Below are positions 15,784 through 24,352 of a DNA stretch of 34,143 bases, piece by piece. This stretch comes from an uncultured Meiothermus sp. (GTDB lineage: Bacteria; Deinococcota; Deinococci; Deinococcales; Thermaceae). The translations under genes were made by a program, and so were the position numbers. Positions within the stretch are counted from its first letter, which is position 1, and every line of letters begins with the position of its first letter. The DNA lies in assembly GCA_937950405.1 (NCBI GenBank), contig CALFDH010000020.1, forward strand, positions 1-34,143, given 5' to 3'. The notes beneath the pieces are model-generated. The model made no database searches. It saw only the letters and a list, made by a program, of their open reading frames with translations, and was not told where the DNA came from.

Positions 15784-16930
15784 CTTTCACCTCCATTGTG
15801 AGGCCCTTGCGGCGAAGCTGCTCGGCATAGATGGCTTCCCACTGAGTCAGAACGGACTCAAGGCTATAGTGTTGCTGCACAAAAGCCCGCGCAGCCTCCC
15901 CCATGCGTCGTCTTTGCACCTCTGGCAAGGCCATGAGGCGTAGCATGGCAGCACTCAAGGACTGGGCATTTTTGGGGGGTACCAGGTAGCCGGTCTGCCC
16001 CTCCAGCACCACTTCGCGGTTGCCACCCACGTCGGTTGCCACCATGGGTAGGCCGGTAGAAGCGGCTTCTAGCAAGACCATGGGCAGGCCCTCCCAGGCC
16101 GAGGACATCACGTAACCGTCGGCAGCGTTCATTAGGGCCGAGATGTCTTTGCGTAGACCCAGAAAGCAAACTGCTTCACCTAAGCCCAGGGTTTGGGCCA
16201 ACTGCCGGGTGGCCTCCATCTGCTCCCCCAGACCCGCAATCATCAGCCGGGTTTCGGGGCGCTGGGCATGAACCCTGGCAAAAGCTTGCAGCATGTTGGG
16301 ATAGTCCTTGGCCTCAGCAAACCGGCCCACTGCCAGCCAAACAAACTGCGCATCCCAGCCCAACTCCCCCCGTAACTTGGCCCGGAGTTTGGGATCAGGG
16401 CTGAACTCGAGGCTGTTGATGCCATTGGGCATGAAGCGAATTTTCTCCTTGGGAACAGCCCCTACGCTAACGTAGCGCTCCAGGCCAGCCTGGCTCACCT
16501 GGGTGGTGAGGTCGCACCAAGGGTCGGTCAGGCGGTAGGCAATCTCGCGCCAGCGTGAACCCTCGTTGATGTTGTGGGCGGTGGAAATCAAAACCGGCAC
16601 CGGGGCCAGGAGTCGGGCGGCCCGGCCCAGTAGATTGGCGTGGACCATGTGGGTGTGAACTATTTGCGGCTTCTGCTCGCGCAGGTAGCGGGCCAGGGCC
16701 AGCACCGCTCTGGGATCAGGGCTGCCAGGCCTCATCTCCAGCGAGAGGGTAGGGATCTGAGCCTGCGCCAAGTCCTGAGCAACGTATTCCAGCGGAATCA
16801 ACGAGACCACCGAGACCTGCCATCCTCGCTCTTGGAGGCCCGTGGCCAGGCGCACCAACTGAGTCTCGGCTCCCCCCATACCCAGGGTGGTGATCACAAA
16901 AACAATTCGTTTTGGAACAATTGCGGTCAT
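15758..16930 (-). CDS. GT4-family glycosyltransferase
   Basis: A 390-residue retaining glycosyltransferase. It opens with IVFVITTLGMGGAETQLVRLA, the glycine-rich acceptor-side loop typical of GT4, then PQIVHTHMVHANLLGR and ISTAHNINEGSRW. The C-domain shows FMPNGINSLEFSP, VWLAVGRFAEAKDYPNML and the E-x7-E motif in SAWEGLPMVLLEAASTGLP, followed by MVATDVGGNREVV. Full length. The start is 4 nt after the Wzy-like gene stop, and the 3' end overlaps the next gene. One of four GT4 enzymes in the operon, consistent with a repeat unit of several sugars. Confidence 0.88.
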   Translation of the reverse strand: MTAIVPKRIVFVITTLGMGGAETQLVRLATGLQERGWQVSVVSLIPLEYVAQDLAQAQIPTLSLEMRPGSPDPRAVLALARYLREQKPQIVHTHMVHANLLGRAARLLAPVPVLISTAHNINEGSRWREIAYRLTDPWCDLTTQVSQAGLERYVSVGAVPKEKIRFMPNGINSLEFSPDPKLRAKLRGELGWDAQFVWLAVGRFAEAKDYPNMLQAFARVHAQRPETRLMIAGLGEQMEATRQLAQTLGLGEAVCFLGLRKDISALMNAADGYVMSSAWEGLPMVLLEAASTGLPMVATDVGGNREVVLEGQTGYLVPPKNAQSLSAAMLRLMALPEVQRRRMGEAARAFVQQHYSLESVLTQWEAIYAEQLRRKGLTMEVKDAQSPVSR

Positions 16931-16934
16931 GGTT

Positions 16935-18125
16935 TTAGCTCTTCTCTACTCGCAACGCCAATGCCGGCTGCTTGGCAGACAACCAGGCCGGATAAAGCAG
17001 CTTCCAGTGGGTCAAGATCATGCCGAATACGAACCAGGTCTGCTTGCGCCACTCCCAGTTCTGGGCCATAAAAGCCAGGAATAAGATTGCCAGTGCTGTG
17101 AACCAGAGACCGCGCTCGAGGGGGGGCACCTGCCACAGCACCGCCACCACGCTCACCAGCATCAACATAAAGAGTCCCAGGCCCACCAGTCCCATCTCGG
17201 TGGCAATGGAAACAAACAGGTTGTGTGGGGCTACCCAGTCGCGGAATAGCTCGTGCTCGCGCAAGGATGCACCAAAGGCCCCTGCGCCCACACCCAGAAT
17301 GGGGTGGTCCGAGAAGTTCTGCCAACCAGCCAGCCAGATGTTGGTACGGTCGTTGAGGCTGCCCTGGGTCAGTTCCTCGCTCAAGGTTGCCAGGCGTGAA
17401 AAACTCTCCGCAGGAACCAGCATCGGAATCATCCACAAGGCCACCAAGCCCAATACTGTAGCTAGGACCTTCACCCGCCAGGAAGCTCTGGGCAGGGTGA
17501 AAAACACGAACAAGAGCCCCACCGCCACCCCCAACAAACCCGCCCTGGCTGCGGTTAACAAAATGACCATAACTGCTACAAGGGGATACAGTCGGTAAAG
17601 CCAGACCAGCCGGGAATTCTCCTTGAAGGCCAGGTACCAGGCCATCGGGATGCCCAGGGCCAGTACAAAGGACAGGTCGCCAGGGTCAAAACCATCGGCT
17701 GCAAAGCGCTGGTAATAGGCTTCAGAACCGCTCAAAAAGTTGGAGATGGTGTTGAAACCCGCCACATAGCAGCCCAGCACATAGGCCACCAAAACCCCAC
17801 GCAGTTGCTCAGGTTTTTCCAATACCGAGAACAAAATCCAGAAAAAAGCGAACAGCAATCCATACTGGAAAACACGGTTGAGGGTGTCGGCTGTTTCGAT
17901 ACTCCAGAAATAGCTGAGTGCCGCTAGCAGAGCGAACAGCACGCCCCAAACGTGGGCCTGGTGGAAGCGCAATGAACCGGAAAGCAATACATAGAGCAAC
18001 CCAATCCCTACTGCTCCGATACCCACAAAGCGGCTCAGGGTGCCCAACCCCGGAAGGGTGATGATGTTCTCCCAGGGGACGGTAAACACATACAGCCACA
18101 AGGCAAGATAGGCTAGTCGAGCCAC
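16935..18125 (-). CDS. Wzy/WaaL-type O-antigen polymerase or ligase
   Basis: A 396-residue integral membrane protein with about ten hydrophobic helices. The Wzy_C-type signature lies at about 260-300: GSLNDRTNIWLAGWQNFSDH, PILGVGAGAFGASLREHELF and APHNLFVSIATEMGLVGLG, where the Arg and His are the residues expected in the large periplasmic loop. Family members either polymerise undecaprenyl-linked repeat units (Wzy) or ligate the chain to a lipid or protein (WaaL, PilO/PglL); sequence does not separate these. Presence beside a Wzx flippase and WecA-like transferase favours Wzy. GTG start, 1 nt after the upstream stop, with GAGGGGAAG as ribosome site. Confidence 0.85.
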   Translation of the reverse strand: MARLAYLALWLYVFTVPWENIITLPGLGTLSRFVGIGAVGIGLLYVLLSGSLRFHQAHVWGVLFALLAALSYFWSIETADTLNRVFQYGLLFAFFWILFSVLEKPEQLRGVLVAYVLGCYVAGFNTISNFLSGSEAYYQRFAADGFDPGDLSFVLALGIPMAWYLAFKENSRLVWLYRLYPLVAVMVILLTAARAGLLGVAVGLLFVFFTLPRASWRVKVLATVLGLVALWMIPMLVPAESFSRLATLSEELTQGSLNDRTNIWLAGWQNFSDHPILGVGAGAFGASLREHELFRDWVAPHNLFVSIATEMGLVGLGLFMLMLVSVVAVLWQVPPLERGLWFTALAILFLAFMAQNWEWRKQTWFVFGMILTHWKLLYPAWLSAKQPALALRVEKS

Positions 18126-18126
18126 T

Positions 18127-19224
18127 TTACTTCCCCCTCAGCAATTGCAGGTATTGATTCACCACTACCGCCTGGGTATAGCCTGCATACGCTTCTTCCG
18201 ATGTCAGCTTGCGGGGTTCGGAGAGGGTGGCCGTGATGGCCTGAGCTAAAGCGGAAGCATTATTCATGGGTACCAGGCGACCCAGCATTCCCCCTCGCAA
18301 AATTTCCCTAGGCCCGCTAGGGCAGTCTGTAGCCACCACCGGGGTTCCCAGCGCCAGGGCTTCGATGAGTACCGTAGGCAATCCCTCCCAGTCGGAAGAT
18401 AAGACAAACATAGCAGCCCTTTTCATGTAGGCGTAGGGATTTTGCACAAACCCCGGCAAGCTCACTTCGGCTTGCAGGCCCAGCTCACCTATCAGGGCCT
18501 CGAGCGCCGAACGGTCTTCGCCCTCGCCCAAAATCATCAGGCGGGAGGGGTGCTGCTTGCGAACCTCCGCAAAAGCACGAATCAGGTTGGGAAAATTCTT
18601 CTGCTGGGTCAGGCGGCCCACCCCCAGCAAAACGGGCGGCTGACCGGGTTGGAGCCAGGGGTGCTCGACATGTTCCTCGGCCCGCTTGAAGAGATCAGGA
18701 GTCACGACCGGGTTGTGAATGACCCTCACCTTCTGGCGAATCCCGGTCATCTTGATGAAGTCGTCCACCACGCCCTGCGAAACCCCCACGATACCGGTGG
18801 CCCAGGGGTAAAAAAGCCTCATGGCCAGGGGCGTCAGGCGACCCCGAATGGAACTGGCATGGCTCGCATCCTGGGTCGGGGTGTTTTGCATGCAAACCGC
18901 CACCCGGCTCTGCCCACCCGCCAGCCGCCAAGCCCACAAGGCCACTACATTGGCATGGTCGAGGGCCGAGACCATACCCACCGGTTTTTCTTCTCGCAGG
19001 TAGCGGGTCAGTGCTGGCAAACTCGACAGCACCCGCCCTGCTTTCAAGTCCACCACCCGAACCTGTGGGGGTACCATCTTCAGGTAGGGGCCCGTAGCTG
19101 CGGCCAGCACCAGGTCTACGTCTACATCTTGCTCTGCCATCCCAATGGCCAAGTTGAGCATCGAGCGCTCAGCCCCGCCCCCCAACAAGGCTGGGAGATA
19201 GACCGCAAATCGTTCTCTAGACAT
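18127..19224 (-). CDS. GT4-family glycosyltransferase
   Basis: A 365-residue GT-B glycosyltransferase. It starts RFAVYLPALLGGGAERSMLNLA, a classic GT4 GGGAERxxxxLA loop. It continues with LREEKPVGMVSALDHANVVA, VIHNPVVTPDL, VLLGVGRLTQQKNFPNLI and the E-x7-E motif in SSDWEGLPTVLIEALALGTP, then VVATDCPSGPREIL. The DCPSGPREIL ending is typical of amino-sugar or galactosyl transferases of capsule loci, but that does not settle specificity. It lies 15 nt after the upstream glycosyltransferase and is similar to it over the whole length, suggesting an old tandem duplication. Confidence 0.88.
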   Translation of the reverse strand: MSRERFAVYLPALLGGGAERSMLNLAIGMAEQDVDVDLVLAAATGPYLKMVPPQVRVVDLKAGRVLSSLPALTRYLREEKPVGMVSALDHANVVALWAWRLAGGQSRVAVCMQNTPTQDASHASSIRGRLTPLAMRLFYPWATGIVGVSQGVVDDFIKMTGIRQKVRVIHNPVVTPDLFKRAEEHVEHPWLQPGQPPVLLGVGRLTQQKNFPNLIRAFAEVRKQHPSRLMILGEGEDRSALEALIGELGLQAEVSLPGFVQNPYAYMKRAAMFVLSSDWEGLPTVLIEALALGTPVVATDCPSGPREILRGGMLGRLVPMNNASALAQAITATLSEPRKLTSEEAYAGYTQAVVVNQYLQLLRGK

Positions 19225-19239
19225 CTATTACCTCCCAAC

Positions 19240-20409
19240 TCATACGCTTTTGAGAGCCGCTGTGGGCTGACCCAGCACTGCCTCAAAGAGGGCCACGTAG
19301 TGGGCCACCGCCCGCTCCACCGAAAAGCGTTCCTTGACTTTGGCTCTGGCTTTTGCGCCAAATTCTGCTTGCAGTTGTGGGTCTTGCAAGACCCCGACCA
19401 GTCCATCGGCTAGCGCCTGCGGGTTACCGGTGTCCACCAAAAGCCCGTCTACCCCCGAGTTCACGAACTCCGGGGCCGTCGCAAAGCGGGTCAGCACCAC
19501 CGGCTTACCCAGGTACATGGCCTCCGAAAGAACCAGTGGTGAAGCCTCGCCAAAGGCGGAAGACATCGTAAAAACCGTAGCCCTGGCCATGTACTTGTAG
19601 GGGTTGGCCTGAAAACCGGGCATCCAGACCCATTCCCCGATACCCAGCTCCGCTACCAGCGACTCCAACTGGGGGCGCAGCTCACCTTCACCCAGGATGG
19701 CCAGCCGGGCCTGGGGGATCCGTTCCCGGACCCGTTGGAAGGCCCGCAGCAAGGTGGGAAAATCCTTCATGGTGTCCATGCGACCCACCGAGAGAACAAC
19801 GGGGGTCTGGCCCTGAAACCAGGGGTGTTCTACAGGCTCCTGGGCTTTGCGCTCGAGGTCGGGGGCAATGGCCGGGTTGTAGATGACGCGGAAGTTGGAA
19901 CCGGGATACACCGCCCCGGACAGGCGGGCCACCTTCTCCGAAACCGCCACATAGGCATCCGCATTGCGCACCAGCAAGCGTATCAAGGCTGTTTTGAGCG
20001 CACCTCGCAAGCCCGGCCCCAGGTAACCCTGAATCTCATTGTGTTCGGTGAGAATCCACTTGGGCCGCCGTGCCGGGGGCAACAACCCCAAAGCCATTCC
20101 CACTGTTAGGTGAACCCTAGGCCAGGCGGAGAGGAGCAGGTCAGGTTGGTACTCGTCCAGTATGGACAGCAAGCGCCGCACCTGCCGGGGAATTGCTCGG
20201 TGCTTCATAGCCGAGCGCTCGATAGGAGCGGGCAAGATGGTGACATTGGCGGGTAGCTTGGCCTGGGAAAGCAGGTCGCCCGGTTCGGAACCCTGGGCCG
20301 CCACCAGAATGTCGTAGTGGCCTGCCAGTCCAGCCGACAGGTACTGAACTACCCGCTCCACTCCGCCGTAGCCGAGAATAGGAATGTAGAAAAGGACTCG
20401 AGGCTTCAT
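19240..20409 (-). CDS. GT4-family glycosyltransferase
   Basis: A 389-residue GT-B glycosyltransferase. It opens RVLFYIPILGYGGVERVVQYL and has VIYNPAIAPDLERKAQEP, VVLSVGRMDTMKDFPTLL and an E-x7-E motif in GEASPLVLSEAMYLGKP, with GEASPL replacing the usual EGLP. The ORF track starts at 20457, but the ATG at 20409 overlaps the TGA of the upstream flippase as ATGA, and the protein family starts there; the extra 16 residues lack any family match. I choose 20409. Closely resembles the next gene downstream in layout (VIHNP/VIYNP, LGVGR/LSVGR, QNPYAYMKRA/ANPYKYMARA). Confidence 0.88.
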   Translation of the reverse strand: MKPRVLFYIPILGYGGVERVVQYLSAGLAGHYDILVAAQGSEPGDLLSQAKLPANVTILPAPIERSAMKHRAIPRQVRRLLSILDEYQPDLLLSAWPRVHLTVGMALGLLPPARRPKWILTEHNEIQGYLGPGLRGALKTALIRLLVRNADAYVAVSEKVARLSGAVYPGSNFRVIYNPAIAPDLERKAQEPVEHPWFQGQTPVVLSVGRMDTMKDFPTLLRAFQRVRERIPQARLAILGEGELRPQLESLVAELGIGEWVWMPGFQANPYKYMARATVFTMSSAFGEASPLVLSEAMYLGKPVVLTRFATAPEFVNSGVDGLLVDTGNPQALADGLVGVLQDPQLQAEFGAKARAKVKERFSVERAVAHYVALFEAVLGQPTAALKSV

Positions 20410-21659
20410 AGGATCTTCCGCAGCTTGAGCACTATAAAACGGAACCCGGCAGCCCAAGCCTCTGCCGAGACCACCGCAATAGCCATTCCTAAAGCCCCCA
20501 TGCGCGGGGCCAGTATCAACGCCAGCACCAGGTTCAACGCGCTGGCGCTGAGCACCGAGTACATCACCTCGCGATCCATCTGCCGGGGAAACATGTATTG
20601 CATAGAAAGCGAATACCCAAAGCCCACAATGGGCAGCAGCAGAGACATCACCTGCAACACCGGAATCGAAGCTTTGTACTGCTCACCAAATAGCAAGGTC
20701 ACCAGAAGGGGGGCCAAGGCTGCCAACAGTACCCCTCCCACCAGCCCAATCCCCACCGTGGCCCACAAAGCCAGACGGCTCAGGCGCATGGCCGCGTCGA
20801 CATCGCGCTTGATGAGGTGGTTGATACGAGGATAGATGGCCTGGGCCAGCGGCCACAAAATCGCAAGCCCAGGACGCACCAGCCGATTACCATTCTCGAA
20901 AAAACCCACCTGGATGGGCGAGGTCAAAAGCCCCAGAATCACCCCATTAGCCGAGGTGTAAAAACTGTCCGAGGCCCGAGCCAGAAACAGGCTCCAACTC
21001 ACCCGCAAGGCCACCCAGCTCATACTCAGATTGGGCACCTTGAGGGGGATCTCGCGGTACATAAGCCAAAGCTCGATGATGGTGGCCAGACCATAGGCAA
21101 TGGCCTGCACCGCCAGGGCTAACCAGGTGTCTTCGGGACTGCGCACAAAAATGAAAATTCCGATCAGGTGGCCCAGTCGTATAAAGCCCTCCAAAATCGC
21201 CACTACCCAGGTGCGCTCGATGGCCTGGAAGTACCATACGGGGCTAAGGGATGCAGCCACGGCAATCATCAAGGCCCAAAAGGCCAGGGCGGTATGGGCC
21301 CGAAAGCTCTCTATCGCAAACCAGGCCAGGGCGGTCAGGGCCACCATCCCAATCACCAACAATAACTTGGCCCCCATGATGGACATCACGATTCCGGCCA
21401 CGGCGTCTTTTCGATCCCGCAATCGGGCAATGGAACGGGTAGCGGAATAGTTGAAGCCATACTCTCCCACCACCGCCAGCCAGTTAGCAAAGCTCTGGGC
21501 AAAGGCCACCAAGCCAAAGCTGGGGGGCTCGAGTACCCGTGCCAGGTAGGGCAGTGAAATTAAGGGGAGGACATATGAGAGGATCTGCACGGCATACAAA
21601 GCTGCCGCATTCTGTGCGATGCGGTTACCCAGTACCCGGCGAATTCTCGCTAAAGCCAC
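20406..21659 (-). CDS. Wzx-type polysaccharide flippase (MOP superfamily)
   Basis: A 417-residue membrane protein with about 12 hydrophobic helices, the length usual for Wzx. The N-terminus, RIAQNAAALYAVQILSYVLPLISLPYLARVLEPPSFGLVAFAQSFAN, is the standard start of oligosaccharide flippases. Later segments include YFQAIERTWVVAILE and VLQVMSLLLPIVGFGYSLSM. It moves undecaprenyl-linked repeat units across the inner membrane. GTG start. It is the first gene of the tightly packed run continuing through four glycosyltransferases, the polymerase and the WecA-like enzyme, so its promoter should drive most of the locus. Confidence 0.9.
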   Translation of the reverse strand: MALARIRRVLGNRIAQNAAALYAVQILSYVLPLISLPYLARVLEPPSFGLVAFAQSFANWLAVVGEYGFNYSATRSIARLRDRKDAVAGIVMSIMGAKLLLVIGMVALTALAWFAIESFRAHTALAFWALMIAVAASLSPVWYFQAIERTWVVAILEGFIRLGHLIGIFIFVRSPEDTWLALAVQAIAYGLATIIELWLMYREIPLKVPNLSMSWVALRVSWSLFLARASDSFYTSANGVILGLLTSPIQVGFFENGNRLVRPGLAILWPLAQAIYPRINHLIKRDVDAAMRLSRLALWATVGIGLVGGVLLAALAPLLVTLLFGEQYKASIPVLQVMSLLLPIVGFGYSLSMQYMFPRQMDREVMYSVLSASALNLVLALILAPRMGALGMAIAVVSAEAWAAGFRFIVLKLRKIL

Positions 21660-21729
21660 GCGACAAGCCCCCTGCCAACTGCTAATGCTCAGAAAGCCTC
21701 ACCATATCCCTTCAAGCCTACGCGCTAAG

Positions 21730-21774
21730 GCGTTCCCAAGAAACCAATTCCTCACACCTTAACGGCGGGAACGC
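21730..21774. repeat. Inverted repeat upstream of the polysaccharide operon
   Basis: GCGTTCCC (21730-21737) and GGGAACGC (21767-21774) are perfect 8-bp arms with a 29-nt loop, about 70-115 bp upstream of the flippase start. It could be an operator or a leader hairpin. The rest of the 278-bp gap (21660-21937) shows nothing else I can support. Confidence 0.45.
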
Positions 21775-21937
21775 TCAGATTACGCGCAAAGTATCGAATG
21801 CCATTCACCCCCTGTATGTGGAGCGACTGGCGCCCAGGCTCTGGATTTATGAATACTTTGAACCAGAATCGCCCTTCGGCAGACCCAGGACAGGCTTCAT
21901 ACAACTCCGCTGTGTAAAGCAATACTTCTACAGAAAT

Positions 21938-23044
21938 TTACGGACGGCGCATACCACTTGTCTGGGGCGAGGCACTGCCCGCGCCCGCCAGACGAGCAAA
22001 CTCCTTGGGATCTACCGAGCGCGATTGCCCAACCTCATAGGTGATGAGTTTGCGCTTGAAGAGGTCGGCCAGGTAGGCATCCATGGTAATCATGCCGTAC
22101 TGCCCACCGGTCTGAATCACGCTCACCAGCTGGTGGCTCTTACCTTCACGGATGAGCGCCCGCACCGCCGGCGTTGCAATCATAAGTTCGTAGGCCAGGA
22201 CACGCCCTCCCCCAAAAGCCTTGGGTAGAAGCTGCTGGGTCAGGACGGCGACCAGGTTGTTGGAAAGCTGTACCCGCACCTGTTCCTGCTGGGCCTGGGG
22301 GAAAACGTCAATAATGCGGTCAATAGTCTCCGGAGCACTATTGGTGTGCAAAGTTCCCATTACCAGGTGACCGGTCTCTGCGGCGGTAATGGCAGCCGCA
22401 ATGGTTTCATAGTCGCGCATCTCCCCCACCAGAATCACATCGGGGGCCTGGCGCAACACCGAACGCAGGGCTTTGTCGAAGCCGTGGGTATCGGAGCCAA
22501 TCTCGCGCTGGTTGATGATGGAGGATTTGTGGCGGTGAAAGAACTCGATGGGGTCTTCGATGGTGACAATGTGGCAGCGCTTGCGCTCGTTGATGTAGTC
22601 AATCATCGAGGCCAGGGTGGTGGACTTCCCCGAGCCGGTAGGCCCGGTCACCAGCACCAGACCACGCGGGTTCATGGCAATATCGGCTACGTTCTTGGGC
22701 AGGCCCAATTCCTCGAAGCTCTTTACGTTGGAGGGCACCACGCGCAGCACCCCGCCCACGCTACCGCGCTGCAAGAAGATATTGACGCGGAAGCGGCCCT
22801 TGCCTGGCAGGCTGAAGGAGAAGTCGAGTTCCTTCTCCTCCTCGAAGACCCGCTGCTGCTTCTCGTCCATCAGGGCATAGGTCAGGCGACGGGTTTCCTG
22901 CGGGGTCAGGGGTTCGTATTCGGTGGGGTGGAACTCACCGTCAATCTTGACCATAGGGGGCAGACCCACCGTGATGACCAGGTCGCTCGAGCTACGGTCT
23001 ACAGCCAGGTTAAGCAAATCTACGATATCCGGGGCTTTGGTCAT
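21938..23044 (-). CDS. pilT: Type IV pilus retraction ATPase PilT
   Basis: A 368-residue hexameric ATPase that depolymerises type IV pili at the inner membrane, driving twitching and DNA uptake. Motifs in order: N-domain GLPPMVKIDGEF, Walker A GPTGSGKST, Asp box VTIEDPIEFFHRH, Walker B region APDVILVGEMRDYET, His box GHLVMGTLHTNSAPETIDRI, and a C-terminal AVRALIREGKSHQL matching the PilT AIRNLIREGK motif that marks retraction over extension ATPases. The ORF track starts at a TTG (23080), but ATG 23044 has GGAG 8 nt upstream and fits the family N-terminus, so I choose it. It appears monocistronic. Confidence 0.93.
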   Translation of the reverse strand: MTKAPDIVDLLNLAVDRSSSDLVITVGLPPMVKIDGEFHPTEYEPLTPQETRRLTYALMDEKQQRVFEEEKELDFSFSLPGKGRFRVNIFLQRGSVGGVLRVVPSNVKSFEELGLPKNVADIAMNPRGLVLVTGPTGSGKSTTLASMIDYINERKRCHIVTIEDPIEFFHRHKSSIINQREIGSDTHGFDKALRSVLRQAPDVILVGEMRDYETIAAAITAAETGHLVMGTLHTNSAPETIDRIIDVFPQAQQEQVRVQLSNNLVAVLTQQLLPKAFGGGRVLAYELMIATPAVRALIREGKSHQLVSVIQTGGQYGMITMDAYLADLFKRKLITYEVGQSRSVDPKEFARLAGAGSASPQTSGMRRP

Positions 23045-23201
23045 GCGTCTCTCTCCAGTAGCTACTTCAGAATACGTCAAACCGTGCCAAAGGCATGGTC
23101 ATCTGCCCCCTCAAGGTTCTGGGTTCAGGTCATACCATCCAGTAGAGGCGTAATGAGGACGCAAAGCAATGTGTTGCCTGCGCCTCCAGCAAGCGCGTTT
23201 T

Positions 23202-23463
23202 ATACCAGATTCAAAAAGTTAGTTAACACAACAAAAATTCAAGTGAGGCTGTCTTTTGTAAGTCCTATCACGCTCTTAACGACGTGCTGCCCACCCAGAG
23301 GCCACTGTTCTGTCCAGGATAAAGCTTTCTTGAACTCGGATGGCTCAAAATTTGTGACGAGCGCTCTGGAGCACACCCCTCTCTGATGGTCGGCGAAAAA
23401 AGCGTCTCCCCTGATTCTGGTTGGTTCATCCCCGACCAACGACAAACCAACCGAACCTGCTAT
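23202..23463 (-). repeat. Palindromic MITE-like repeat, copy D (262 bp, long form)
   Basis: Read on the minus strand it begins ATAGCAGGTTCGGTTGG and ends TTTTTGAATCTGGTAT, matching the two ends of copy A. Hairpin 1 survives as GGTTGGTT/AACCAACC (23419-23426 and 23445-23452). The central part shares CGCCGACC-type sequence with copy B, and 23313-23353 is shared with copy E. Its first base is the A of the TGA stop of the CBS-like gene. It fills most of the gap between that gene and pilT. Confidence 0.65.
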
Positions 23464-24002
23464 CACCTGGCTCCTAAATATTTGAAGTAGCGCTCGCGGG
23501 TAATCATGCCGTGAACAGTGTCCCCATCAGCCACAAACACGATCTGGTGCTGACGGAATAGGGAGCTCAGTTCGCTGGCCGCCGTTTCGCCAGGCACTAC
23601 CGGGGCCTCATCCCAGGGAACCAGCGAGTCGGCAATGCCGATGACGCCCACCGGATGCCCTGCCTCGAGCAGTACCGCGATGTTGCCCTCAAAGGATTGC
23701 AGCGCATTGATGACCGGCACGGGCCGGGCCAGCCTGCGTGCCGAGGTAGGGGCAAAAATCCCGGCAGAGAGCAGGGTGGTGGTGGTCACCTTGACGGCCC
23801 GCTTGGCAATCCAGAGGCTAAGGGTGAAGACCAGCAGGAAAAAAAGCCCCTCTACAAGGCCAAAAAAGTTCACACCCTCCCAACCAAACTGGCCCCGCCC
23901 GCCAAAAGCCAGGTGTACGAGTCCAGAAACGATCAGCCCCGCAATGAGGGCGGCAAGATAGGCAATTAGACCCGCCAGGCGTAAATCTCGAACCGTTCGC
24001 AT
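23463..24002 (-). CDS. Membrane protein with CBS-like domain
   Basis: A 179-residue protein. Two hydrophobic helices lie at about 9-32 (LAGLIAYLAALIAGLIVSGL) and about 48-66 (LVEGLFFLLVFTLSLWIAKR). The cytoplasmic C-terminal part (about 85-179) reads like one CBS pair: VINALQSFEGNIAVLLEAGHPVGVIGIADSL, then ASELSSLFRQHQIVFVADGDTVHGMITRERYFKYL. CBS pairs bind adenosyl nucleotides and regulate attached domains, but no enzyme or channel domain is present here. TAGACT lies 9 nt before the ATG as a possible -10. The 3' end is capped by repeat copy D. Function unknown beyond a probable membrane-bound nucleotide sensor. Confidence 0.7.
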   Translation of the reverse strand: MRTVRDLRLAGLIAYLAALIAGLIVSGLVHLAFGGRGQFGWEGVNFFGLVEGLFFLLVFTLSLWIAKRAVKVTTTTLLSAGIFAPTSARRLARPVPVINALQSFEGNIAVLLEAGHPVGVIGIADSLVPWDEAPVVPGETAASELSSLFRQHQIVFVADGDTVHGMITRERYFKYLGAR

Positions 24003-24352
24003 CTGGCTTTTAGTCTACACTGGTTAGAGGAGCAACTTCAGGTCAGTAGATTAGGGTTTGGTGCTTTCTGATAGCTCAAAGGTAGGCTGAAAGCTGAACG
24101 CTCAAGGGTTGCCGACAGCTAATGGGCGTCACATTGACGGCAAGTATAGCCTCTTCCGGAATCTTCCGTACGGTCCGGCCAGGTCTTGAGCCGCACCACT
24201 GCAAACCCCTCATATGTATCACACGAAAGCAAGATTGTACCTCTCTAGCGTAGGCGCATTTAGCATCCTCCCAAGCCCTGGGCGCTCTTGGCTCACTACT
24301 CGAGACGTGCGATCTCTACGCCAGGCTAGGCCAGAGCCAGAAACCGAAATAA
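24003..24352. other. Intergenic region without recognisable genes
   Basis: This 350-bp stretch lies between the CBS-like gene start and the 3' end of the nucleotidyltransferase gene. The first 17 bp hold the likely -10 for the CBS-like gene (TAGACT, revcomp of 24012-24017). I see CCGGA/TCCGG-type short palindromes near 24155-24180, but no tRNA, convincing terminator or repeat copy. A 67-aa plus-strand ORF here has no family features. Confidence 0.5.

Noticed and set aside
23239-23466. 75-aa minus-strand ORF over copy D
   Set aside because: Lies wholly in the repeat, begins at the CBS-like stop, and lacks a ribosome site or family features.
24003-24352. Possible tRNA or small RNA in the gap
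   Set aside because: No cloverleaf arms, CCA-type 3' end or terminator hairpin with T run could be found by eye.
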